DNA from: Phycisphaerales bacterium UBA2218
Lineage (GTDB): Bacteria; Planctomycetota; Phycisphaerae; Sedimentisphaerales; Anaerobacaceae
NCBI GenBank assembly: GCA_002327785.1
Contig: DCUI01000281.1
Span: forward strand, 18,434 to 40,638
Reading direction: 5' to 3'
Length of the DNA: 22,205 bases
Position numbers and translations under genes: made by a program. The notes under the pieces were generated by a model. The model made no database searches. It was not told where the DNA came from and worked only from the letters and a program-made list of their open reading frames with translations. Below are positions 7,288 through 14,370 of the stretch, piece by piece (positions within the stretch are counted from its first letter, which is position 1; every line of letters starts with the position of its first letter).

Positions 7288-7728
7288 TCAGCTCGGCGCG
7301 CTCCCGTGGGTTCTCGGGAGCATCCGCCATCGATCGGGGTATCCCCTCCGGTCCGGAATCACTCCCCGTACGCCACCTCTCGGCTCGGGGATGTCCCCGT
7401 CGCGCCGGGGAATGAGGTGAATGTGGGCATGCAGGATCGTCTGGCCCGCACTCTCTCCACAGTTGACGCCCACGTTGAAGCCGGTGACCGTCGGGTCGGA
7501 TTCCTCGATCCTGGCACGAAGTCGCTGAATGAGCCGGTCGGCATCCTTCTTCTCCTCGCACGTCATGGAGAAAAAGTCCCGGACATGGCGAACAGGAAGG
7601 ACAAGCACATGGCCTTCGGTGACGGGGTTCTTGTCCGCAATCGCCAGGACCGTTCCCCATCTCTCCAGCACTTTCGCTGTGACATTCGGCGGGCAGAAAG
7701 GGCATGGGACTTTGCACGCTGAGGTCAT
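7288..7728 (-). CDS. HIT-family nucleotide hydrolase/transferase
   Basis: A 146-residue HIT (histidine triad) protein. The triad H-x-H-x-H is at residues 100-104 in TILHAHIHLIPRRDGD, and the partner region FNVGVNCGESAGQT lies just before it. The N-terminus carries CPFC (Cys9, Cys12), which with a downstream His binds zinc in many bacterial HIT proteins. HIT enzymes hydrolyse nucleoside phosphoramidates, dinucleotides or related adenylated compounds using the middle histidine. The gene has a strong GGAGGA site six to seven bases before its ATG. It is the last gene of a minus-strand group with a four-cysteine small protein and a TrmO upstream. Its C-terminus ends only ten bases from the convergent dehydrogenase-like gene, so transcripts from the two sides may collide here. 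Confidence 0.9.
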   Translation of the reverse strand: MTSACKVPCPFCPPNVTAKVLERWGTVLAIADKNPVTEGHVLVLPVRHVRDFFSMTCEEKKDADRLIQRLRARIEESDPTVTGFNVGVNCGESAGQTILHAHIHLIPRRDGDIPEPRGGVRGVIPDRRGYPDRWRMLPRTHGSAPS

Positions 7729-7782
7729 CTGTGATCCTCCACCAGAGGTGAAGATTCGGCCGCTCTCCGGTGTTCACTTATC

Positions 7783-7983
7783 CTACTCCCGGATCGATTC
7801 GTCAATCTTCCCATCGGGCAGCAGATTGTCCGGGTGCGGGATGCCTTTCTCCTCCAGTTGGTATCTTTGACAATTACGCCAGTTGTCCATCGTCCTGCAA
7901 TAACCCCGTTTCCACGAACGGTCGATCCGTCCCTCCCGCTCGAATCGTCTCGAAGGGCATATGGAATACCATGGACACGACAT
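7783..7983 (-). CDS. Small four-cysteine protein next to trmO, unknown function
   Basis: A 66-residue protein beginning MSCPWYSICPSRRFE. I place the start at the ATG at 7983 because GGTGA lies five bases upstream; an in-frame GTG at 7995 is the longer alternative. Four cysteines at residues 3, 9, 29 and 38 (CPWYSIC, GYC, WRNC) look like a metal or iron-sulfur site. A second conserved-looking block, CQRYQLEEKGIPHPDNLLPD, contains a His-Pro motif and ends near the C-terminus. I have a recollection of similar tiny proteins (CPW...CP..RF ... YC...W..C.RYQ.EE.G..HP..LLPDG) in archaea and anaerobic bacteria, but cannot give a family name. It sits 28 bases downstream of the second TrmO and could assist it; that link is inference. 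Confidence 0.72.
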   Translation of the reverse strand: MSCPWYSICPSRRFEREGRIDRSWKRGYCRTMDNWRNCQRYQLEEKGIPHPDNLLPDGKIDESIRE

Positions 7984-8011
7984 GCGAGTCACCACCTGCG
8001 TCGAGCTCGAA

Positions 8012-8488
8012 TCAACGATCTCCCGAACAGCTTCTGATCATCCCGTCCATCTTGCCAGCCAGCCAACCGACCTTCACGCTCCCGCTGGGGTTCAGCTCGG
8101 GGATATACGGCTTGATATCCAGCACCGGCGAGCCGTCAATCATGTCGACGCCTGATATCTGCAACACGCTGCCATCCACGCCGTCGAGGCGAACGATCGA
8201 TACGCCGGTCGGATTGGGCCTGTAAGGGCTCCGCGTGGCAAACACACCGTGGTCTCCTTTATCCCAGGGTGGATGTGCCGTGAGACTCGAGCGCGTGACC
8301 ATATGGAAATGAAAGACAACGACGATGTGGCTGAAGCCGTCCAGATCCCTCAATCCCGCCGTGAACTCTTCGAAGACCTCGATCTTCGCTCCTACGTCCC
8401 GAGCTCCGGCCGCCTGCCGAGGTACGCCAACAGTGTCCTTGAAGGGAGACACAATCCGGCCAACTGGATAATATTGAATCGTCTGCAC
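8012..8488 (-). CDS. trmO: tRNA (N6-threonylcarbamoyladenosine37-N6)-methyltransferase TrmO family
   Basis: A 158-residue single-domain TrmO/TsaA protein without any leader sequence. It shows YYPVGRIVSPFKD at the start, RDLDGFSHIVVVFHFH (about 47-62), the S-adenosylmethionine loop GVFATRSPYRPNPTGVSIVR (about 81-100), and GSPVLDIKPYIPELN near the end. This is the short form typical of archaea and many bacteria, lacking the C-terminal domain of the E. coli enzyme. Expected role is N6-methylation of t6A at position 37 of some tRNAs. The start is a GTG, with AGGAGA some 11 bases upstream, slightly far. It begins 27 bases after the glycosidase-like gene stop and is followed by the four-cysteine protein. 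It is the second TrmO homologue in this window and the orthodox one. Confidence 0.85.
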   Translation of the reverse strand: MQTIQYYPVGRIVSPFKDTVGVPRQAAGARDVGAKIEVFEEFTAGLRDLDGFSHIVVVFHFHMVTRSSLTAHPPWDKGDHGVFATRSPYRPNPTGVSIVRLDGVDGSVLQISGVDMIDGSPVLDIKPYIPELNPSGSVKVGWLAGKMDGMIRSCSGDR

Positions 8489-8515
8489 TTGCTGCCTGTC
8501 TCCTGCTTGCTGTCG

Positions 8516-11221
8516 CTATTGCAACGCTGTCGCGAATTCAAGCAGCAGGAGAATCTCTTTCCCCGGCGCTGTCAACAGGGAATCGCCGTCGATTTCCCTG
8601 CCATTGACGCGGAGGAGCCGTACGGGACGATCGAAATGCTCCAAATGCACAACCAGCCTCTCTATCCAATCCCGCCCCGGGGGATCGATCCGAATCCATC
8701 CGCTCTTCCCGTCTTCGGCGACATGCACCGACAGACTCACCGATCCGAAGCTCGTCGGGATGTCCGCCAGGCGTATCGTGGCACCCGGACGAGACCACAC
8801 GTGCGGCAGGCCTTCCAGCAGATGGAGTTCCTGCCCGCGCTCGAGAATCATCAGGTGTCGTATCAGCCTGATGAATTCGGCACTCGCCCAGTTGTGGGGC
8901 ATGTCGCCCACATATCTCTCGGGCGTCCCACGGAGACTCTGCTCCTCGCGCCAGCACAGCAGTGGAGAGGCATGATTCGCGAAGGCATAGAGAGTGGCGG
9001 CCGCCTTGCTTCCATGCCCCAGCCACAGGTGGGCATGCGCGTAGAAGGAGCCCGCGTATGTCCATATGCCCGCCGGATCCCAGCCTGTCCCGTGGATCAA
9101 GCCCTCCTGCACATTGGCGTCCAGCATGGCCAGCGTGCCGCGCATCAGTTCATCATCGGGCAAGAAGATACGCCCCGGATAAATCGATTGCAGAAATGCC
9201 CATGCCCCGCGCTGCGGCAATTGCTGTTGCTCCCCCTTCATCGTTACGGGAACGTACTCATTGCCGTGGTCATCCTGCACCTTGTCGCGATGACGAGCCC
9301 TCTCGAAATGCGCCCAGTAGTCCGCGAACTGGGTCTTCCACTCGGACGCCACGGGTTGCTCCAAGTGCTCCGCCATGGCGATCGCCGCCTTCAGGCCGGC
9401 CAGGGTCCAGTAGACATTCGTATATTCGCGATGCTCTCCTCCCAGTCCGCCATCGCCGAATCCGATCGGCATCAGGCCGTAGTTGGCCTGGGACGGGTCC
9501 TGCATCGTCATCCGCCGGTACTCGATGATCTTCTCGACGTTGGATTGCACTTGGGGCCACATCGCTTGCAGCCAGGCATCTTCGCCTGTCAGTTGCCAGT
9601 GCCGCAGAATCATCCACAATCGTAAGCCGTGCTTCTTGGAAAACGCGACGCCGCCAGGCCCTTCATCCTTCTCCAACTGCAGCTCCAAACCGGCACGCGC
9701 CTCTCGGGCACGTCCAAGGTACGTGACCGCCTCCAGAATGAAGGGGCCGTCGGCCGCCCAGGTTCCCCTGTAACACGTCGGGCCTACCTGGAAGGCGGGT
9801 ACACCGTTGCGCAGTTCACGCGCCTGGTAGATATTCCGAATGCAGGAATCCAGCAGGCCCTGAACCGCGGAATCCGGTATCCGGATACGATCGAAAGGCA
9901 GATTCAGATCCTGTCGCCAGTATCGGATCGCTCTTTCCAACTCACGCGGGGCGGCGTCAGCGGATACAGACAGGTCGGCCTCTTCGCCCCGACCAATCGC
10001 AACCAACACCTGGTCCTTCTGCCCAGGCTCAAGGTCCACCTTGCCGAAGAACAGTCGCAGGGGATTCTGAATCCGCGAGTTCGCGTCATAGATCGCCAAC
10101 GCGTGGCTATCGGCCTGTCCCTGGAGGATCTGTTCTTCCGAGGGCATGGCCTGTGCCCCAAATACCCACAGGGCCGTCAGAATGGTGTTGTCGTCTTCCG
10201 CCGCGACGGGATGGACTCCCATTTCCAGCAGGCCGTCACCGTCCTCGTCCCTGGCCTTGAACCCGAGGACCACGGGCCGATGCCGTCCGTATTCGGAAAC
10301 GAGGTCCACACGACGCACGATCCTCCCTTCGATGCGAAGTTCCAGAGGGCGTTTGCCCGCCGCCTCGTGCCAGCTCTCGATCAGGCCGAACGCCACGCCG
10401 TATTCCTTGCCCGATTCGGCCGGGAAAGTGAATTTCAGCGGCCGACCATAGCCGACCAGAACATGGTGAAACCGCTCATCACACGGACGGTTCGGCCGCC
10501 CCCAGTTGAGGCTCACGGAAGGGCGGGGCTGGGCGAGTATCTGCTCCGTGCGCTCGTTTTCTTCGGCCGGACGCGGCAGATAGAATGTGCATCTCGGCCA
10601 GACCCTGCAGAAAGCCTGTTGTTCCTTCGCGTAGTGCACCTGCTGCATGTCCTCATCCACCTGCAGTGGCCTGTCGGAGTCGATTTCGAGGACAATCCGT
10701 CCCGACTGACGAGGGTGGCCGCAGTTCTCCAACTCCAGCCAGAGATAATCCACTCGTTTGCGGTTCCACCCATCGACGTCCTGGCCATCGGGCACTCCGG
10801 CCCAGGCTCGTCGGCGCAGCCGAAGGCCACCGCGCTGCGCGTTCGTAACCACAACGGGTACTCTCGGGTCGATCAGTTCCTGCCGGACGGGCCTCTCCTG
10901 TCCTTCGGTCTCCAGGTCGCCCTTGACTCTGACGCGGAAGTCGTGGAATCGGCCACCTCCATAGTCGTAATACATCCCACCGTCCGAACCGACGATGCTC
11001 TTGTGGGGATCATCAGGCAAGCCAATGCACGCCTGCCATCGTTCGGGGGCATACCGGAAATCCACTTGCAGTTCCGGCTGATCTTCAGCGCGTGATTGTC
11101 GCTCGAAACCTGTTACCTGAAGCTTGATTTCCGTGTCGGCGGCTGCCGGAGGCTGCAGCGGGTATGAGCCCACCCTGATTGAGAGCAGGCCAAGAATGAT
11201 GGGCAACCATTTCACAGGCAT
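8516..11221 (-). CDS. Secreted six-hairpin glycosidase-like protein, unassigned family
   Basis: A 901-residue protein probably acting on plant or algal polysaccharide outside the cytoplasm. I place the start at the ATG at 11221 because GAGG lies eight bases upstream and a signal peptide follows immediately (MPVKWLPIILGLLSIRVGSY, cleavage likely near the AAA at about 26-28). A longer frame to 11362 adds 47 residues without features. Residues about 30-415 are beta-rich, including a galactose-binding-like stretch. About 425-800 form an alpha/alpha barrel of the six-hairpin superfamily: YRGTWAADGPFILEAVTYLG (Asp491), GGEHREYTNVYWTLAGLKAA (Glu596), GTGWDPAGIWTYAGSFYAHA (Asp715) and MPHNWASAEFIRLIRHLMIL. 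The last 100 residues form a beta-sandwich resembling the rhamnosidase C-terminal domain. The acidic residues are catalytic candidates. Substrate and CAZy family cannot be assigned by eye. Confidence 0.8.
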   Translation of the reverse strand: MPVKWLPIILGLLSIRVGSYPLQPPAAADTEIKLQVTGFERQSRAEDQPELQVDFRYAPERWQACIGLPDDPHKSIVGSDGGMYYDYGGGRFHDFRVRVKGDLETEGQERPVRQELIDPRVPVVVTNAQRGGLRLRRRAWAGVPDGQDVDGWNRKRVDYLWLELENCGHPRQSGRIVLEIDSDRPLQVDEDMQQVHYAKEQQAFCRVWPRCTFYLPRPAEENERTEQILAQPRPSVSLNWGRPNRPCDERFHHVLVGYGRPLKFTFPAESGKEYGVAFGLIESWHEAAGKRPLELRIEGRIVRRVDLVSEYGRHRPVVLGFKARDEDGDGLLEMGVHPVAAEDDNTILTALWVFGAQAMPSEEQILQGQADSHALAIYDANSRIQNPLRLFFGKVDLEPGQKDQVLVAIGRGEEADLSVSADAAPRELERAIRYWRQDLNLPFDRIRIPDSAVQGLLDSCIRNIYQARELRNGVPAFQVGPTCYRGTWAADGPFILEAVTYLGRAREARAGLELQLEKDEGPGGVAFSKKHGLRLWMILRHWQLTGEDAWLQAMWPQVQSNVEKIIEYRRMTMQDPSQANYGLMPIGFGDGGLGGEHREYTNVYWTLAGLKAAIAMAEHLEQPVASEWKTQFADYWAHFERARHRDKVQDDHGNEYVPVTMKGEQQQLPQRGAWAFLQSIYPGRIFLPDDELMRGTLAMLDANVQEGLIHGTGWDPAGIWTYAGSFYAHAHLWLGHGSKAAATLYAFANHASPLLCWREEQSLRGTPERYVGDMPHNWASAEFIRLIRHLMILERGQELHLLEGLPHVWSRPGATIRLADIPTSFGSVSLSVHVAEDGKSGWIRIDPPGRDWIERLVVHLEHFDRPVRLLRVNGREIDGDSLLTAPGKEILLLLEFATALQ

Positions 11222-11284
11222 AGCGACGGCCTCGGACCATGAAAAGACAACATTCGGCGAAAGCGTACTTGACCTCGAGTCCTT

Positions 11285-11313
11285 ATGATAGAGCCTTTGT
11301 AGCCCATGTACAA
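11285..11313 (-). promoter_or_regulatory. Possible sigma-70 promoter for the glycosidase/trmO/HIT operon
   Basis: On the minus strand a TTGTAC (11308-11313) is followed after 17 bases by TATCAT (11285-11290), five of six matches to the -10 consensus. A transcript would start near 11278, giving a leader of about 57 bases before the glycosidase start. The -35 match is weak (TTG only). The rest of the 11222-11490 gap shows no recognised gene or repeat. Confidence 0.33.
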
Positions 11314-11490
11314 CCGGGCAACCTGATATCGGCCAGGAAGTGGAGTATTCCCCAAGATCCATTTGCCCCTGTGGCTGAGGGCCATTTCCATCCCAGAGGA
11401 ATCGTCATCGTCCATGGAAGGGCTGTGCAGGAATCATGCCCCCTCACGATTCTCATCGGTACGACAGAGCCCGGCATCAACTGATGCGTC

Positions 11491-12348
11491 TCAAACCCAT
11501 TCGGCAACCGGCAGTTGCTCAACCGCCTGGCGCAGCACCGGATCGACATTGGTGTATACATCGTTGGTGAGCTGAGGACTCGAGTGCTCCAGCAGCCGCT
11601 GGGTCACGGCGGTTGACACCCCCCTTTGGGCCAGTAGCGAGGCAAACGTCTTTCGCAGAACCTGGAATATCAGGCCCGGGAATTTCATCTTCGCACGCAC
11701 CCGGTCCCACTTCTTCGGGCTGAATCGGTCAGGGAACAGTCGCTCTTGTCCGTCAGCAAGTCCGGCAACATGGTTGGCCAGCTCCGTCATGATCGCCTCG
11801 GGAACCGGGCGTTCCGGCATTGCTTTCCCAGCCTTCTGATTGCGTGTGGCAATCGTGTTTCGGTCAAAATGAATATTACCAATACGAATGGTTTCGATGT
11901 CGTCTCGCCGCAGGCCCGTCGTCACGGCCAGCAGGACTCGCAATCGCAGGGTCGGATACTTGGAGGCGGCCGTGAGCAGATCCCGCACCTGGGGCACGGA
12001 CAAGGCAGCGACCGGCTTCTGCGGCACCTTGACCTTCCGGATCTCCAGGCCGGCAGCAACAAAGCGATTCCTCGCGGCCCATTTGAGGAATGCCCGCAGG
12101 TTGGTGATGTCCTTGTTCAGCGTGCTCTTGCCCGCCTCTTCACTGCGTTTCAGGACGAACGCATCCAGATTTGGCTGTGTGATTTCCCTTGAGGAACTGC
12201 AGCCAACCAGTCGTTCAAAATGGCGCATCCAGTACCATCGATATCGCGACCCGGCCGTGGTTGCCTCGCAGGCAAGTGACAGTCTCCTCTTCAGTTCCTC
12301 AATTACTTGGGACGACTGCGGAAACGCCTTAGCCTCTGCTGGAGAACA
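11491..12348 (-). pseudogene. Tyrosine recombinase (phage-type integrase), N-terminally truncated
   Basis: The frame encodes a SAM-like core-binding segment (ITQPNLDAFVLKRSEEAGKS and TLNKDITNLRAFLKWAARNR) and a catalytic domain. With the first ATG at 12228 the product is 245 residues. Catalytic signatures are TTGLRRDDIETI (Arg107), then FQVLRKTFAS (Arg192), RLLEHSSPQLTND (His215) and VYTNV with nucleophile Tyr225. The first His of the usual H-x-L-R box is Gln189. Upstream of the ATG, 40 further codons stay open to a TGA at 12349 and look protein-like (PQSSQVIEELKRRL, then TTAGSRYRWYWMRHFERLVG), matching the missing start of the core-binding domain, but contain no ATG, GTG or TTG. The ATG at 12228 has no ribosome-binding site. 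I read this as a 5'-damaged integrase; a short active form is less likely. Confidence 0.72.
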
Positions 12349-12446
12349 TCATCAATCTTCCGGATGATGGCGGCAGACCCCTGCTTTTTCAGCGTGTCTT
12401 CGTTCAGGAACACGCCCTCTATGCCACTGGTTCTGTAGACTTTCAT
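12303..12446 (-). CDS. Possible 47-residue small protein overlapping the integrase remnant
   Basis: An ATG at 12446 opens a short frame beginning MKVYRTSGIEGVFLNEDTLK and continuing KQGSAAIIRKIDDVLQQRLR before ending RFRSRPK. The composition is protein-like, with a plausible amphipathic helix in the second half, unlike the Arg/Pro-rich frame shadows around it. It overlaps the open but startless 5' part of the integrase by 46 bases in another frame. The ribosome-binding site is poor (ACACAAG). It may be the displaced N-terminus of a neighbouring gene broken by transposition. I do not recognise it. Confidence 0.22.
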   Translation of the reverse strand: MKVYRTSGIEGVFLNEDTLKKQGSAAIIRKIDDVLQQRLRRFRSRPK

Positions 12447-12478
12447 CTTGTGTTCTGTACGCCTGTCGTACCGGTCTC

Positions 12479-12628
12479 TGGTACAAAGCGGGCGCTGGCG
12501 TCGTGCCGATTCGATGGGTCTTCGTGCGCGACGTCCAGGGCACCCATCGCGACGAGTACTTCTACACGACGGACCCCAGCCGCCTGATCCAGAGGAGCGT
12601 ACCGGTCTTACAGTATGGGCGCGATTGA
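12479..12628 (+). pseudogene. DDE transposase fragment (IS701/IS4-like)
   Basis: A plus-strand frame of 49 codons reads WYKAGAGVVPIRWVFVRDVQ, then GTHRDEYFYTTDPSRLIQ, and stops at a TGA at 12626. The VPIRWV.VRD..G..RDE.F..TDP pattern is what I associate with the segment of IS701-like DDE transposases just before the catalytic glutamate region. The remainder of such a gene (about 400 codons) is absent on both sides. It is a decayed remnant embedded between the integrase and an IS91-like fragment on the opposite strand. Family call is moderate, based on recall of the motif. Confidence 0.5.
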
Positions 12629-12728
12629 GCTTGCGGTGGCGACGACACCTCCACGGCCGGATCGAGCCCGGAGGGCCTCTGTGCGTCGGCGGATGGCTTA
12701 GCCAATCGGTCTTGCCATGTGTTTCGTG

Positions 12729-12958
12729 GGCGTCGAGAGCCATGGTCTTGGTTTCGGCCGTGCGGGAATCTCTGTATCGAAAGGTCACTTTGCCGTCTTC
12801 GATCCAGAGAATGCGGTTGTTGGTGAGGGCGACACGATGGATGTAGCGGCCGAGATACTCCAGGATTTTCTGAGTGCCCCGGACGGCCGGTTTACAGTGA
12901 ACCACCCAGTGCTTCTGCCACAGGGACGACGGCAGCTCGATCTCGGGGACCCGCCGTC
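12729..12958 (-). pseudogene. IS91-family (Y2) transposase fragment
   Basis: The minus-strand frame after a TGA at about 12959 reads ELPSSLWQKHWVVHCKPAVR, then GTQKILEYLGRYIHRVALTN, then NRILWIEDGKVTFRYRDSRT and KTMALDA. This is the hallmark segment of IS91-type transposases, which end in 'W.V..K.PFGG...VL.YLGRYTHRVAISN.RL....DG.V.F..KD....K.M.L'. Homology stops at about 12729, where the frame turns into unrelated Pro/Arg-rich sequence, and there is no upstream portion with the HUH or Tyr motifs. It is an internal relic of roughly 77 codons. Confidence 0.72.
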
Positions 12959-13015
12959 AGAACCAGCAGGAGCACAAATCGCTGAATCCGGGACGTGGCG
13001 GTTGCCGGAAACTGA

Positions 13016-13043
13016 TTGCACGGGCTATAGGGGGTGCTATAAT
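13016..13043 (+). promoter_or_regulatory. Extended -10 promoter driving the sugar catabolic operon
   Basis: A perfect TATAAT at 13038-13043 is preceded by TG one base upstream (TGCTATAAT), the extended -10 consensus. A weak -35 (TTGCAC, 13016-13021) lies 16 bases upstream. Transcription would begin near 13050, leaving a leader of about 64 bases with an AAAGGAGGA ribosome-binding site before the ATG at 13114. The hexamer GCTATA occurs twice, 12 bases apart (13024 and 13036), and might be an operator half-site pair. Confidence 0.55.
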
Positions 13044-13113
13044 TGTCGCACTGAGGTAAATGCCGACAGAGGCATGGTTTCCATGCACGTGTTCTTGAAA
13101 GGAGGACCGCAGA

Positions 13114-14370
13114 ATGTCGCAATCGCGCAAGCCCGCCGAAGCAACCGCCCATCGCAAGTCCCTCAGCCGCCGGCACTTCATGGCAGGGGCCGGGGCCGCC
13201 GTCGCGTCGTTCGCCGTAGTCAAGCCGGGACTCGTTCACGGCACCGCCGCCAACTCCCAGGTTCGTCTCGGCCTGATCGGCTGCGGCGGACGCGGAACGT
13301 GGATCGCCAAGCTCTTCAAGGCACACGGCGGATACAACGTCGTTGCCGCTTCCGACTATTTCCAGGACCGGGCCGACAATGCCGGCAACGAGTTAGGGGT
13401 TCCCCAGGCCAATCGCTTCCCGGGCCTCAAGGGCTACCTGAAGCTGCTGGAGAAGGTGGACGCGGTGGCGATCGAGAGCCCGCCTTACTTCCATCCGGAG
13501 CAGGCGGCCGCGGCGGTCGATGCCGGCAAACACACGTATGTCGCCAAGCCCATCGCCGTCGATGTTCCGGGCTGTTTGAGCATCGGCGACAGCGGGGCCA
13601 AGGCCACAGCCAAGAGGCTGGTGTTTCTGATCGACTTCCAGACGCGGGCCGATCCCTTCTATATGGAGGCCCTGCGCCGGCTGCACGAGGAGAAGGCCCT
13701 CGGCGAGATCGGGTTCGGCGAGGCAATCTATCACGCGACCTGCCCGTTCGGCCGGATGTACGATACATGGCGCAGCGGGCCCGAGAACCCGGAGAATCGC
13801 CTCCGCGCCTGGGGGCTCGACAAGGTCCTCTCGGGCGACATCATCACCGAGCAGAACATCCACACGCTGGACGTGATGAACTGGATCATGGGCGTGCCGC
13901 CGGTGTGGGCGGTGGGCACGGGCGGCCGCAAGTTCCGGCCCGTTGGCACCTGCTACGACACGTTCAGCGTTCTGTTCCAGTATCCAAACAACGTCGGCAT
14001 CACCTTCAGCTCGCGCCAGTGCGAGGGCCACGGGACCCAGCCGGAAGGCATCCGCAATCGCATGTTCGGTACCGAAGGCATTCTGGAGACCGAGTACGGC
14101 GGGCAGGTTATCATTCGCGGCAAGAACTTCTATCGCGGCGGTAAGTCGCCCGGCATCTATCAAGAAGGCGCGGTCGCCAACATCAAGACCTTCTACGACA
14201 GCATCGCCGCAGGCAAGGTGAACAATCCGACCGTCGAGACGAGCGTCCGCAGCAACCTGATCACCGTTCTCGGCCGGACCGCGGCCTATGAGAATCGGAT
14301 GGTCACCTGGGACGAACTGCTCAAGAGCAAAGAGAAACTAGATGCCAACCTGAAAGGCATGAAAGCATGA
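13114..14370 (+). CDS. Tat-exported Gfo/Idh/MocA-family oxidoreductase
   Basis: A 418-residue NAD(P)-dependent sugar oxidoreductase. It begins with a Tat signal (LSRRHFMAGAGAAVASFAVV, arginines 19-20; likely cut near VHG at 41-43). The Rossmann fold follows at once with VRLGLIGCGGRGTWIAKLF (about 50-68). The conserved K-P region is HTYVAKPIAVDV (about 141-152), and the substrate domain includes ITEQNIHTLDVMNWIMGVPP, whose H-x-x-D/N-x-x-N pattern holds the catalytic His in this family. Fold and leader match the many Tat-secreted paralogues of Planctomycetota. It opens the operon, has a strong AAAGGAGGA site, and overlaps the next gene at ATGA (14367-14370). Substrate is unknown; a polyol, sugar or sugar acid is expected. 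Confidence 0.92.
   Translation: MSQSRKPAEATAHRKSLSRRHFMAGAGAAVASFAVVKPGLVHGTAANSQVRLGLIGCGGRGTWIAKLFKAHGGYNVVAASDYFQDRADNAGNELGVPQANRFPGLKGYLKLLEKVDAVAIESPPYFHPEQAAAAVDAGKHTYVAKPIAVDVPGCLSIGDSGAKATAKRLVFLIDFQTRADPFYMEALRRLHEEKALGEIGFGEAIYHATCPFGRMYDTWRSGPENPENRLRAWGLDKVLSGDIITEQNIHTLDVMNWIMGVPPVWAVGTGGRKFRPVGTCYDTFSVLFQYPNNVGITFSSRQCEGHGTQPEGIRNRMFGTEGILETEYGGQVIIRGKNFYRGGKSPGIYQEGAVANIKTFYDSIAAGKVNNPTVETSVRSNLITVLGRTAAYENRMVTWDELLKSKEKLDANLKGMKA

Noticed and set aside
7300..7321. Seven-base inverted repeat GCTCCCG/CGGGAGC near the convergent gene ends
   Set aside because: Lies inside the HIT coding sequence, has an eight-base loop and no T-tract; not called as a terminator.
8249..9625. 458-codon plus-strand frame
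   Set aside because: Antisense shadow of trmO and the glycosidase gene; no domain motifs or ribosome-binding site.
9629..11095. 488-codon plus-strand frame
   Set aside because: Antisense to the glycosidase-like gene, which has a signal peptide and coherent domain motifs; the plus frame has none.
12447..12728. Continuous frame joining the IS91 fragment to the 47-residue frame
   Set aside because: The middle is Arg/Pro-rich and noncoding-like, and a plus-strand transposase fragment occupies it, so the continuity is accidental.
12717..14144. 475-codon plus-strand frame overlapping the Gfo/Idh gene
   Set aside because: Arg-rich, low-information translation in another frame of a gene with a strong ribosome-binding site and Tat/Rossmann motifs.
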